Positions 12,648 to 24,500 of a DNA stretch of 64,000 nucleotides are shown piece by piece. The notes under the pieces are model-generated. The model saw only the letters and a list, made by a program, of their open reading frames with translations. It did no database searches and was not told where the DNA came from. Location of the stretch: assembly GCA_028622995.1 (NCBI GenBank), contig JAJQJQ010000003.1:4402001-4466000 (forward strand). The letters run 5' to 3'. The position numbers and the translations under genes were made by a program. This stretch comes from Panagrolaimus kolymaensis. Lineage: Eukaryota; Nematoda; Chromadorea; Rhabditida; Panagrolaimidae. Position 1 is the first letter of the stretch, and every line of letters starts with the position of its first letter.

Positions 12648-15600
12648 TTCAGCAACATTTTTATATTAGGTGGATTTTAAAGTTCATGACAATTTTTAGG
12701 AAATAAAAATAAAGGTTAAAGCAGATTACTGAAAATTAAAAAAAAATATTAAATCGAAATTGATTTATGCGCGAAAAAAGCAATAATAAAAATTTAAGTT
12801 TACATAAGTTACGCCAATTGTGGAATGAATATAAAAAGACGCTATTTAACAAATATAAAAATATGGAAGGAAAAAGGATGAGTCATGATATCTATCGCAT
12901 CGTCGATGACAAAAGGTGAACCCCGGAAACAAACAATCAAAAAGTCGTTGAACGCAGCAGTAAAAAAATAAGCCTTCCATTTTTAGGCTAAAAAAAGAAG
13001 GAACGCAAATGAAGAAAAAAAAAGTAGAAGAAACAATGTCCAGCTGTTTCGATAAATAACTAAAAAAATTGTCATTTGACGGAAGCGCAAATCTTCGATA
13101 AATCGCGGAGAGAAGCTTTGAACCACAAAAAAAGAATATAAAAGCAAAAAGATGCAAATTTAGTTTGTGTATTTATAAACAGTCAATTCACAAGATTTTC
13201 TTATTCTTAATTCTATCGAAAAAAGGGGAAAAGTAAACGGCTGGTCAGACGATGAGAAGGATGGTGACCATTAATAAACAAAAGCAGAAGCCAAAAATAG
13301 AAAATCAAGGGAAAAAAGAAAAAGCAAAAAAAGTTTTTTGATTATTGATAAAGCTTCTTTTTTCAAACTAAAAAAAGAAAGAATTTGTTTTAAAGCATTA
13401 ACAAAAAATTTTGGCGCCGTTTCAAAAAATATTCTTAAGTTATCCATAAATGATGTATGTAAAAAGAAAGTAAACAATCATCAGCAAACTTAGAATAAAC
13501 ACATTTTTTTCTTCTTCAGCAAAATCATATGTTAGCTTGGAAATAAAAAAAAGGGGGAAAAATTTTGTTAGAAATTCTTGCAAGATTGCAAAAAAAAAAA
13601 AATATTGCGCAGACACGGAAGATCTCTCAACAAAAACGCGGCCTCCTTCGTTTGTGACAAGCACATTTAAAGTGGGGCTTCGACAAGGTTGTTGAGTGAG
13701 GGTCGATGAGAAGTTGGAGGGGATCAACAATAATTCTCTCAATTTCCAATATATTGAGACAAAAGAAATATGTATGACATGGAAATAAGTAAAAAATAAG
13801 GAACATAAAATAGTGTTCGTGACAAAAAAAACAAGCTTTTTTTTAAATTCAATTAAAAATCAGAGAAAAATAAAAATGTGCGGCGATTGCTTTTTGAGCA
13901 AAGGGTGAATTAGGACTTTGAATGTCAGTGGTGAAAACATGAAAAGAAAAAATTGGTACTTTTAACCTTTCAATGGGATTTCCGTTAAATTTGCATAAAA
14001 ATGGACGCTGTTTCGAACAAAAAAAAAGTTTTGCGGCAATTATCCCACGCTTCAAAAATATAAGGAAAAAAACTCCATAAATAGTCGGATGGCATTGAAA
14101 ATTAATAGAATGAACAGAAACATTCAAGGATTATTAATTGACTATAGTGACTAGAAAAAAAAGTGTTCCATACTAAAAAAAATTTTTTGTAAAAAAATTT
14201 GAGTAAAAAAAAACACAGATAAAAAAAAACCATTGAAAAGGCAATCCCATCCCATTATCGTTTAAATCGAAGTTAAAGTAACCGGAAGCAGTAGCCCTTT
14301 TAAAATTTGAATTATACCCCATTTATCACTCGGAGCCAAGGTGGTAGCAGCGGCGGCGATATCTTTTTTTTATTGGCAACAGTTGGTTTTATAAAAAAGA
14401 GAAAATGGAAAGGAAGCAGCGCAAAATGATTAAATGTTATATAAAAATTTTGATTTAAAAGTGAATCAAAAAAATAAAAAATAAAAACAAAAGCTTTTTT
14501 ACTTCAAAAATTTTTGATTAAAATTCGATGGTGGCTTTTGATACACACATAAAAAAACAACACACAGTGAAGTGGAAAAGAGAGAGAAAGAGTCTGTGTT
14601 GCCTCTCTGCAACAAAAAAAAACAGGTAAAAACAGCATTTTTTCTTATCTCACAAAAAAAATTCCATACAAAAATGGCTCCTCTTTCAAAAGAGTGTAAG
14701 CATTTATTTTTTTGTTGAGCAGCTAAAAATGCTGTTGATGATGTTGCTCGATCACGCTTGTGCCTGCCTATTCGCACAACAACAACAAAAAAATGTGTAA
14801 ATTTTATCGAAGTATTAAAAAAAGCAGAAAATGAAATGAAACTTGATTGTATTTCCCCAAAGTCTGTCGTCATTTCTTCTTTGATAATTTTTAAGAATGT
14901 ATCTTTTTTTCTTCAACAAAAAAAGACGCAATCAAGTATTTTTGCAAAAAGTGGTGTCCCATCAATTTTCCATACCAGAGGCAATGCCAAAAGAAAAACT
15001 GAATGATGATGAACGAAAGAAAAATAATTGGAGCGTAAAAAAGTATTCGTTCGCGCATTTAAATACAAAATTAGTGTTGTGTTTTTGATATTTTTTCCCA
15101 CATCGAATTTGTGTAGTAGTCTTACAAAAAGAAAAGCAACATCGTATTTAAAAGAAAAACGAGAAAAAGAATCCTGAATTATGGCAAACAAAATAAATAA
15201 AAAAGCGGGAAATAAAAAAAACTGGCACCATTTTATTTAAATGCGGTTTTTGTAAATTGGTTTAAAAAAAATAACGTTAAAATATTTTTAGGCAAGAAAA
15301 AAGAAAGGAAAAAGCACAAATTTTTTTTTACAAAAAAATGAAGGAAAAGCAGACCAGATTTGTGGTTCTCGCTTGTTGAAACTTAACCAGATAAAATAAA
15401 AAAAATGGAAAAAAAGCGGGACAAAGTTTCTGGAAGAAAAGCGTCAAAGCCAATGCGATGCTGCTTCTTTGACAAATGATGATGGAAACATATATATAAT
15501 TTGGTAGTGGAAGTCTCTTAGTGTCATGTATTTTCAAAATAGAAGATAATGTCTTTTAAAATGACAACAACAAAAATGCTGGAGACTAAGTTTAATCTTT

Positions 15601-17258
15601 CTCTCTTTTTTGTTCCCAAAAAACGAGAAAAATGCGAAGAAAAAAAAGCAAGGACGTGACCCCCTCTGGAGTTGTAGAAAATTTAAACACAAAGCAACAA
15701 AAAAAATAGGACAATAAATAAATTTTTTCCAACAAAGAAAACATAATTAAAAATAATAAGCGAAGAAAAAAATTATTATTGAAAATAATTGACTTTGAAT
15801 AAAATAAGTAAAATTTTTGACATTTTTTAAAGAAAAAAAAAAGATTTTTGGTAAAAAAAAACATTGCCGATTGAAAAAAAGAAAATAGGTTTGCAATATA
15901 GTAAAAAAAAGATAGGGAAATAACAGAATTCATTAAGGGCGTTTAAAAAAAATAAAGATACTCTCTTCCGATTTATCACGCCTGCCTTTATTTGATTCTT
16001 TTTTTTCTTTCACAAAATTGCAATCAACAAAATAAAATAAAAGAAATGACTAATAAAGAGAAATATATCTTCATCAATTGCCCTTAGGCAAGTGGCTACT
16101 ACTATATACATATTCGGACCATGATCAGCAGGTGGTAGTAAATTAAACCCGCTAAAAACAAAACAATGCGGTTTTTGAATATTTACTTCTTCTTTTTTTG
16201 AAAATTTTTTAAACAAAAACTTGCGAAAATTTAAAAGTAAGCAGATTTAAAAAAAAGAAATTATTTATATTTTTTAAATTTACAAAATTAGATACAACAA
16301 ATATGAAAGTTTGTTTTTTTCTTTGCCTTCCAAAATGTGTGATGATGAAAAAAAGAAGAAAACTAAGTGGTGTCGGAAAAGTGAGTAATGCATATTGCGC
16401 AAGCGAAGAAGGTCCAACCAGCCGCGCAAAAAATAAGTAAGAAGAAGAAATGATCGCTGGCAATTTATTTTATATTGAGCTCCTGAAGAAGGTAGCAGCA
16501 AATATGATGGGTTTGTGAAGAAGAAAAAAACTTAGACCGTCTGTCATTTTTTTTTTCAAAAATAAAAAACTTGCTTGGGAGAATAATGACAATTGGCGTT
16601 AAAAAATATTTTGAAGGCCAAAGTAATGTTGGAAGGCGAAAGGTAGTGTCCAGTTCTTTAGAGCTATTAAAATAGCCTAACAGCAATTAAAAAAACAATT
16701 TATTACTCAAAAGCCAAAATATTTGAAGAACCTTAAAAACAAAGCTGATAAAGAAAATTTTTAGCTTGTTCATAAAAATAATTACCGATATTTAAAGAGT
16801 AGATTGTAATTTCATAAATTTCAAATATAAAAAGTGATATTTTTTAAATAAAAATATTTTTGATATATTTTTATAAAATTAAACTGCCTTTGCATAAATT
16901 GTCAAAAGATGATAAGCAAAAAATATGTTCATCCATGGCTTTCTTCAATGAAATATTGAATTGTAATGATTTTTGGTCAAATTTTAATAAAAGTGAATTA
17001 ATCCATTTCTCACTTATGAATGGTGGCTTTGTAGTTCAAAAAAAATAGTGCCAAAAAATAAACACATATGTAAAAAAGGCAATAAAGAATCTTATCGCGA
17101 ATAAAATTTGCGTAACCCCGCCAATGTTTCATGCATTTTTTCTTTAACAAGTAGAGAGTCTAAAAAGAAATTATTTGGAATTTTTATTTTGTTAATTTTA
17201 CAAAATTTCAATTTTAAGTGACTAATTTCTTTGGTTTTTTTATCCGTGAATTTTAAAC
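12648..17258. other. divergent intergenic region between p190 (-) and cullin (+)
   Basis: 4.6 kb without a supportable gene. Mostly A-tracts on the + strand, hence T-rich on the p190 sense strand. Phe/Leu-rich minus-strand frames (for example 13440-13742, 14499-14873) look like translations of homopolymer-rich DNA. The frame at 16860-17048 resembles ordinary codon use slightly more, but has no recognisable domain and no neighbour exon. Presumably holds both promoters and possible 5' UTR introns of p190. Confidence 0.6.
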
Positions 17259-19769
17259 ATGTCTAACCAAAGAGATGATGTTGATCGAGACTGGATATCA
17301 TTGAAAAAGGCGGTAAACGAAATTTTAAATAATAATTATAAAGGTCTAAGCTTTGGAGAAATATCAACCTATGGTTATGCTATGGTTTGCATTTATTTAA
17401 TATTTTTAAAATCTAATTGTTTTTTATTTTTTATGTCTTAAATAGGCGAGGCGCTGAATTGTACGAAGGTGTTAAAGAAGCAATACATAATCACTTAATC
17501 AATGTTATCAGACCTTTAATGATTAAAGCCATCGGAAATAATTTCATGGTGACTCTAATTCAACAATGGAAATATTACAAGTATTCGATAGAAAATCTTG
17601 GTGATGTTCTTCTTTACCTTGAAAAAAAGTTTATTGCTAATAATACAAGTAATTTCGAGCCCATTTATAATCTTGGTATTCGATTATTTCGTGGCGAAGT
17701 TCTTGATTCAATTGCTATAACTAAAAAATTGATGACAATCATGTTAGAGGTATTAAAATTAGAGGATTCAAATAAGACAATTCGCCGGTAAGGTTTAGAA
17801 ATTTGGTAAGTTTTTAAACAGCTTCATTTTCAGCGAAGATTTTAAATCAATGGTAGAAATGCTGCTTCAAGTTAATTTTGGATCTCGAAATTGTTATGAA
17901 AATCATTTTGAAGCTTTATTATTAAAAGAAGCAAGTGATTATTATAACGCTGTTAATAAAGAGCTTAAATCGGAATCTAGTGCTCGTGTAGTACTTTGTA
18001 AAGTAAACGATTTGAAACAAAAATGTCTTCAATTATGGGATAAAGGCACAGAAGAAAAGCTTCATACTCTTTTACAACGTGAAATTATTATACCGCTTTT
18101 GAAGAAAATTGTCATAGCTGAAAGCAGAGACTTTGCTTTCATATTTAAAGACGATTTTATAGAAGAAGGAGAAGATTTAAAGTTATTATACAATTTACAA
18201 AAGGATGTTGGGGAAATTACTTTGATTATAGATGCATGGAATAAATGTTTTAATAAGTATGCCCAAGAAACAATCAGACCTGAAACCCCAGAACTTTTGG
18301 ACCCAATAAATTACGTACAGAATTTACTCGATCTCAAAGCAAGACTTGATCCATTGATGTTTTGTGAAGAAATCCAATCAAACTTTGAACGCTTGGTTAA
18401 CCGGAATTCTAAAATTTCGGAGTTCTTATCACTTTTTATTGATAATAAATTTAAAAAAAGTTATAAAACAATTAAAGAAACTGATATGGATAATGTTTTG
18501 GACAAAGTGTTTGATCTCTTCAGGTTCATACAAGAAAAGGATGTTTTTGAGCGGTGGGTTTTTATCATTTTGCAAAAGATAGTTTAGTTTTTGGATTTTA
18601 AGGTATCATCGCCAACTACTTGCCAAACGTTTACTACTACACCCAAAAAGTACTTTTTATGATATTGAAAAATCTATAATATTAAAATTAAAAATTGAAT
18701 GCGGGGTTGCTTTTACTTTAAAACTTGAAGGCATGTTCAAGGATATTGAAGTTTCAAAAAATCTTATGAATTCCTTCAAAAACCGCGATATTATTGTTAA
18801 TGAGGTCTGTTTTCTTTCTGTCATTCTTTTTTACTATTTTGATTCTCTAGATGGATTTATCTGTGAATGTTTTAACAAAGATTTATTGGCCAATTTCACA
18901 AGGTGATGAATGTAACCTTTCATCGTGTGCTGAAAGAACGTTTACAAAATTCAAAAACTTTTATCTTCAAAAACATAATGGTCGTTTCCTTGCAATTAAT
19001 CCATCTTCGGGTTTTGCTGATATTAAAGCTACATTTTACAACAAAGTTGTAAGCCCTTTTTTGTTTGAATCTTGGAGGGTTTTAATTTTCGAAAATTTAG
19101 AAGGGATCAGATCAAATTTTAGAAGTAACAAAAATTTTAACTGTTACTACTTATCAAATGTGCATATTAATGGCATTCAATGAGCGGGAAACTTACACTT
19201 TTAATGAAATGTTAGACTACACAAAAATTTCTGTCCATAATTTAAAACGAGCTTTAATCCCTCTAACACTTGGCAAAGCTTCACAATCTGTGTTGAAATG
19301 TCAAAAAAGAGTTACTTTAGAAATCGGTATATTTTATATCGATTTTCTTTTTAAATACTAATAATATCTTGGTTTAGAAGGCGATGATATTTTATCCATA
19401 AATGATGAATTTATTTCAAATTTGATGCACATCCATATTAAACAACTTTCAAATAAATCTAACGATAATGAAGCTGAAATGAAAGAGAGTTTAACAAAAG
19501 TAAATACTTTTTTGTCAATGTTTTTTAACCTATGTTATTCTTTAGATTAATAACGATCGTAAATGTGAAATTGAAGCGGTTATTGTTAGAATCATGAAAT
19601 CATTTCAAAAGCTTAGTCATAATGAACTTATTACTCAAGCTACTAAGCAATTAGCATCGCGTTTTCTTCCAGATCCACTCCACATTAAAAAGGCATTGAA
19701 TTTTTAATAGATCGCGAATATTTAAAGCGTGACGACGATGATCCTTGTTATTATCGCTATATTGCTTAA
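17259..19769 (+). CDS. CUL3-type cullin, ubiquitin ligase scaffold, with a C-terminal frameshift
   Basis: Cullins assemble RING-type ubiquitin ligases; CUL3 recruits BTB adaptors. Exons: 17259-17373 (donor uncertain), 17451-17787, 17834-18553, 18603-18804, 18851-19048, 19101-19326, 19378-19499, 19546 onward. The protein follows CUL3 colinearly: GLSFGEI near the N-terminus, [29 protein letters not shown], cullin homology region, and the neddylation motif IVRIMKS with the acceptor lysine codon at 19597-19599. In the last exon, frame ends at TAA 19705-19707 after KALNF, but the frame offset by one base (19704-19769) continues with LIDREYLK and ends YRYIA, the usual cullin C-terminus. A T5 tract (19701-19705) would need to be T6. 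The first intron is also odd: the in-frame splice omits a few residues usually present. It is a divergent CUL3; assembly error versus pseudogene is open. Confidence 0.85.
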
Positions 19770-21577
19770 TTTAAAAATCTTTAACAACATACTTTAATTT
19801 CTCGATTTCTAAATGTGTACAAATTTTTTTCTCAGGGTTTTATAGTTATTTGATACGAGTAATTCTTATAGCTTTGCACTTTTTATGCTTTGGCAATAAA
19901 TAGTAGGTTCACATCACAAATGTTATACAATATAAACATTTTTTTACACTTTCTATTTAAAAGTTGAAAAAAAAAGTAAAATAAAAAATGCCTTTTTAAA
20001 GATAAATCACGACTAAAAAATGAAAGTTATTTTTGGAATTCAATTAAATAATTAATAAAACAAAAGCCACAAATCAATTTCACCTTTTTGCTTTGCTTTT
20101 TTTAATATAACTTTTTTAATGCTCGAGCTTATCTAAATCTATCATTAGACAATTAAACGAAAAAAAGAACTTTCATTACGTTTCAGCTATTTTTCTAATT
20201 TTTTCTTTTAGGCCTAAAAGCATTTATTGATAGCACAAATCTTTTTTTTCATTTTCATTGGCTCTAGCACACATTAAATTTGATATATAATTGCTTTCAT
20301 TTTGAAGTGAAAAAAAAAACTAAAATTAGTAGCATGAAAATTAGTCACTTGAAAAAAATAAAATAGTATCATCTTTTATTTTCAGGGCTAAAAAAGATGA
20401 GATAAACTTTTAGTTTTTTGGTCAACCTATTTTTTTCCTGCCATAATTATTTTTTTTAATGAAAAAAATAGAGGAATTGCGTAGATATTATTGAATGTTT
20501 CATAACTATTATATTCTATTTTTATTTTATTATTTCAAGAAGAAGAAGAAGTATCATCAATTATGCTATAACATTTGATGGCAAAAAGCCATGATGCTGC
20601 TACTGTTTGTTTTGTGACAGCAAAAAAGGCGCAGCATTGTCGTTGTCGTCGTCGTCGTTGAAATTATGCTCCGCCCAATGTTCTTCAAACTCCCTTTTTT
20701 TGAAGGCGCTCCTTCCTTCTCCTTTTTTTGCCATTTTTTAGAACAAGGACTTCGCGCGATGAGTCTTCCTTCTTCTGCTTTTTAGTTCCATTCTTTTACC
20801 CCCAAATTTTTTAATGTTTCTAATCAAATCTTGTCAAATTTCCGTGTTTCATTGACTGACTTTATTTAGCCCTCCTGGCGACTTCTTCCATCCACCAAGT
20901 AGAGCCAGCTTTGCTTTTTGAATATTTAAGTGGGACCCACAATGTTCTTCTTTTTTTTTAGCAATAGCCCCTTCCATTTAATTCTCTACCCACCGAAGAA
21001 AAAAATTTATGGAGAAGCAAAATTGGCATTTTATTGTCCGTCAATTTTGAAGTTATTCATCGGCATGGAGAGAAACTTTTTAAAGCCAATTGTATAACCA
21101 TTTTTCAAAAAAAAAAAATTCTTTTCTCAAATTTTAAGTGAATTCAATTGTGTTTTTATTCCATAACTCTTTCTTTCGATTTTTTTCTTACCTTTCTCCA
21201 TCATGTTTTTTCTTTTTTTACTATTGAATGTTATGTTTTCTTCCACCGAACGAGTGATTTGGGTATTTTTTGAAGCATTTGTTGCTTCATGGAGATTTTC
21301 TCATTCATGGCTTTCTTTTGTTTTTATTTTTTATAATCGGTGCCGTTCCTATTTTTTTTTGTGTGGCTAATTACGCGTACATATATTCTACTCTGACTTC
21401 TGTCGGGTTTTTTCTTTTCATTCAAGTTCAATTAACTCCATCATCGCGTTCTGCACCGCACCTGTTTTCTTCGGAAATTGCCGCTTATTTTTTGTTGTTA
21501 TTTTTAGAAACACCAAATATAATGGTAACGTTATTAATAAAAATATTCAATCAAAAAACTTAAAACTCTTCTTAACC
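19770..21577. other. 5' flank of the receptor phosphatase gene, T-rich on + strand
   Basis: No gene recognised. The + strand changes from A-rich to T-tracts and pyrimidine runs toward the phosphatase start. A GTCGTTGTCGTCGTCGTCGT triplet tract lies near 20639-20660. A frame at 21270-21563 is hydrophobic and T-rich, directly upstream of the signal-peptide ATG, and is most easily explained by T-rich non-coding DNA. Likely promoter/5' UTR territory. Confidence 0.55.
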
Positions 21578-24500
21578 ATGAGAAAACGATATTACTTTAT
21601 TTATTATTTTGCACTTTTATTAATATTTTTAATTCATCAAGTTCGTGCAAGGCAAAAAAATAGTCCAACAATTTTCTCTCTTAATGGCACAGAATTATTA
21701 TTAAAATGTCCTCCAGCCGAGCAACTCGTTCGAACTCATATGGCACCAGATTTTGAAAATCCTCAATTGGTTCGAAGGCTTGATTGGTTTCATGACGACC
21801 TCCTTGTTGCAAGCTATCAACAAGTGAGTGAATTATATTCTTTTATTATATAACTTTTTTCTATGCCGTGTTTATTTTAAGCTCCAAATTTTTTTGTTGC
21901 TACAAGTAGCAGACATTTTTAAAAATATTTTATGCTTAAAATGCATATTTCATGAAAAATAAGCCGGGCCAATTAGAGCCGCGAAAACTCTTTAAAAAGG
22001 TTTTGAGACTTGAAAATGAAACTCTTAAGAGCTTTTTCTTTTCTTCTTTTTGCTGCCGATGGCATTGGTTTCGTTGGTTTAAGATTCATAAAATAAGATA
22101 GCCTTTGGGTCCATGGTCGAAGGGTCGTCATCATTTTACAAATAAATTCCCACCAACCAACTAAAGAAAAAAAAATTCATTCATCCGTAAAACCTTCATT
22201 TTCTCCCTCCAAAAAAGCTTACAACGGGTTCATTTGCAATAAATCATTTTTTCTAATGCCCATTCATTATCTCATTCTTTAAAAGTGAACGTTTCATGCA
22301 ACTCCAAAGACGACTGACTTCGTGTCGTCTGTCGGCAGGCTGGCATCCAGCAAGTGTACGTTCACAATTTTTATTTTTCACGCAATGAATTAAAATTTTC
22401 GGCATATTATAATTCTTCTTTTTTTGAAACATTTTTATGCAAGAAAAAGATTAAAGGAAAATATAAAACCAACAAATTGTACAAAAAAATCATTAAAAAG
22501 AAGCGAAAAGAAATGTTGATACAAGATTTTTTTGGGATGCATTGCTTTACTTTCTTCGGATATCATAAATATTTAACATTAAATAAACAGAACGGATCCT
22601 TTTCCTTTTTTACTTTTTTTTCTTGAAATAAGACACCTGCGAATTGCAAATTGCAATACTTCAATTTTTTCGCGCATGAAGTGTGTCAAAATCGGCACCA
22701 ATCTAATCCCCCATAATTTTCTCACTACTCTAGCATTAAATAAAAAAATGACTGACTTTTAAAAGGATCCATTATTATTTAATTTTTTTTTGGCAACCCA
22801 CACAGCTGCTCGATCGCTTTTTTTGACCCTTCATTGAACAGGTTGCCTTTTTTCTTACAAAAAAAAAATGGACGTAGATAATTTTTTTACTAAAAATAAA
22901 ATCTAAAGTTTTGTTTTTATTAAAAAAGATGAAAAAAAGAAAAATAACAATTGCACCTAATCAAAAATTGGACACATCAAAAATCCATTATTATCTTTTT
23001 GGTCCAGACAAAGCAAGAAATGCCTGCCACAGGAAGCGACACACATTTTATAATTGGGCATATTTAGCGTGCCAGTTGAAGCGCGAAAAAATAATAATAA
23101 TAAAAATTTCATATAATATATTTTTGCGCAGAGAGTCCATCATCCACTAGCTTTTTGGAGAGGCCCAATTTCAAACAGCTTCAAAATGGTGGAAGCTAAA
23201 GCTTTTATGTTTTTGAGAATTTTTAAAAAAGCTTTAATAATAAAAATAAAGAAATGAAAGTATGAAAGTTTTATGGAAGCAATTGTGTGATCACTTTTCA
23301 TTTTTCTTTAAGTAAAAATATTTGCAAAAATAATAAAATCTGAATTATAATTTCTTGCATTTGCATTTCTTTGCAATTATTATTTACAACTACTCATAGT
23401 AATTTATTTTTATGCCAACTAAATTACTCTGTTTGAATAACTTTATAGAGTAAAAGTACACTTTTTTAATTCACGGGTTGTGATTCCTTTGCAATTAAAC
23501 TACGGAAGTTAGCATACGGCACAATTGCTATAAAAAAAGTTAGTTCTTTAGTTTTTTACCGAACACCATTGCCATCGTCGTCAATATAGTTTTAGTTATA
23601 TTTGTGCCAAAGTCAGATGGTTTGCCAACACAGAATAAAAAAAAGATTGACCGGATATGCAGTCGAGCGCACGCGCAAAAAAAATAAATAATAATCCGAA
23701 AAAATCTTTATTTTTTTCTAATAATATGGAAAATGCCTTTCCTTTTTAACCTTCTGTTTTTAGAACTAAAAAAACACAAACAAGGAAACTAAAGTTTAAA
23801 AAAACATTTAAGGGAAATAAAAAAGCACTGTGAAATTAGATCAATAAAATGCATTTTATAGGATACATTAACGGATATCAATCGACAATGGTGGGTTGCA
23901 AATAAACGATATGAATTGATTAAACCATTTTATATGTTACGTTTATTTCCATTATTAGCAGAAGATTCAGGAACTTATCATTGCCGTCTTGAAACTGATC
24001 CTTTATTTGCTCTTGCTGTTTCAACTGATTCCGTGGCTCTTATTGTTATGGGTTAGTTATTTTATTCAACCATGTTTCGTCATGTTTGACTTTATTTCTA
24101 GAATGAAAAATTTAAATGCGAAAAAGCCAAATTTTCAAAACGACAGTGCCTTCTTAGAAAATATTAGATTGTATCTTTTTTGTCGCAGAAAATTTTTTAT
24201 TTTATTGTCTCTAAGATTACCCAATTTAATGCATAGATTTTCTTCTCCAAAATGGAAAAACTGTTTTCATTCGATATCAGTGCTGTCGCATCTGCCGTCG
24301 TCTTTGCTTTAAAGCATTGCGCGACAAGCAAAATAGCCAATTTAACCATTATTTTAAAATGTCCAAAAGAAAAAGCAGGAGTTGAAACTGAAGACATTCT
24401 TTATGCTGTTTTAGTTTTTTTAAAAGCTAACAAAATGTGTTTTTGAAAAAAAGTGAACAACTAGAAGGGTAATTTTCCGAAGTTCATTTTCTGGAGAAAA

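Noticed and set aside
14758..15088. Plus-strand frames of 63-82 codons
   Set aside because: Mutually overlapping, no recognisable domain, and inside the same low-complexity spacer.
13440..16686. Many 60-125 codon minus-strand frames in the p190 5' flank
   Set aside because: Low-complexity translations of T-tracts; overlap in several frames and lack motifs.
16860..17048. 62-codon plus-strand frame before the cullin
   Set aside because: More protein-like than its neighbours, but no conserved cullin sequence and no in-phase splice to the gene.
21270..21563. 97-codon hydrophobic plus-strand frame before the phosphatase
   Set aside because: T-rich non-coding sequence explains it; the real signal peptide ATG follows at 21578.
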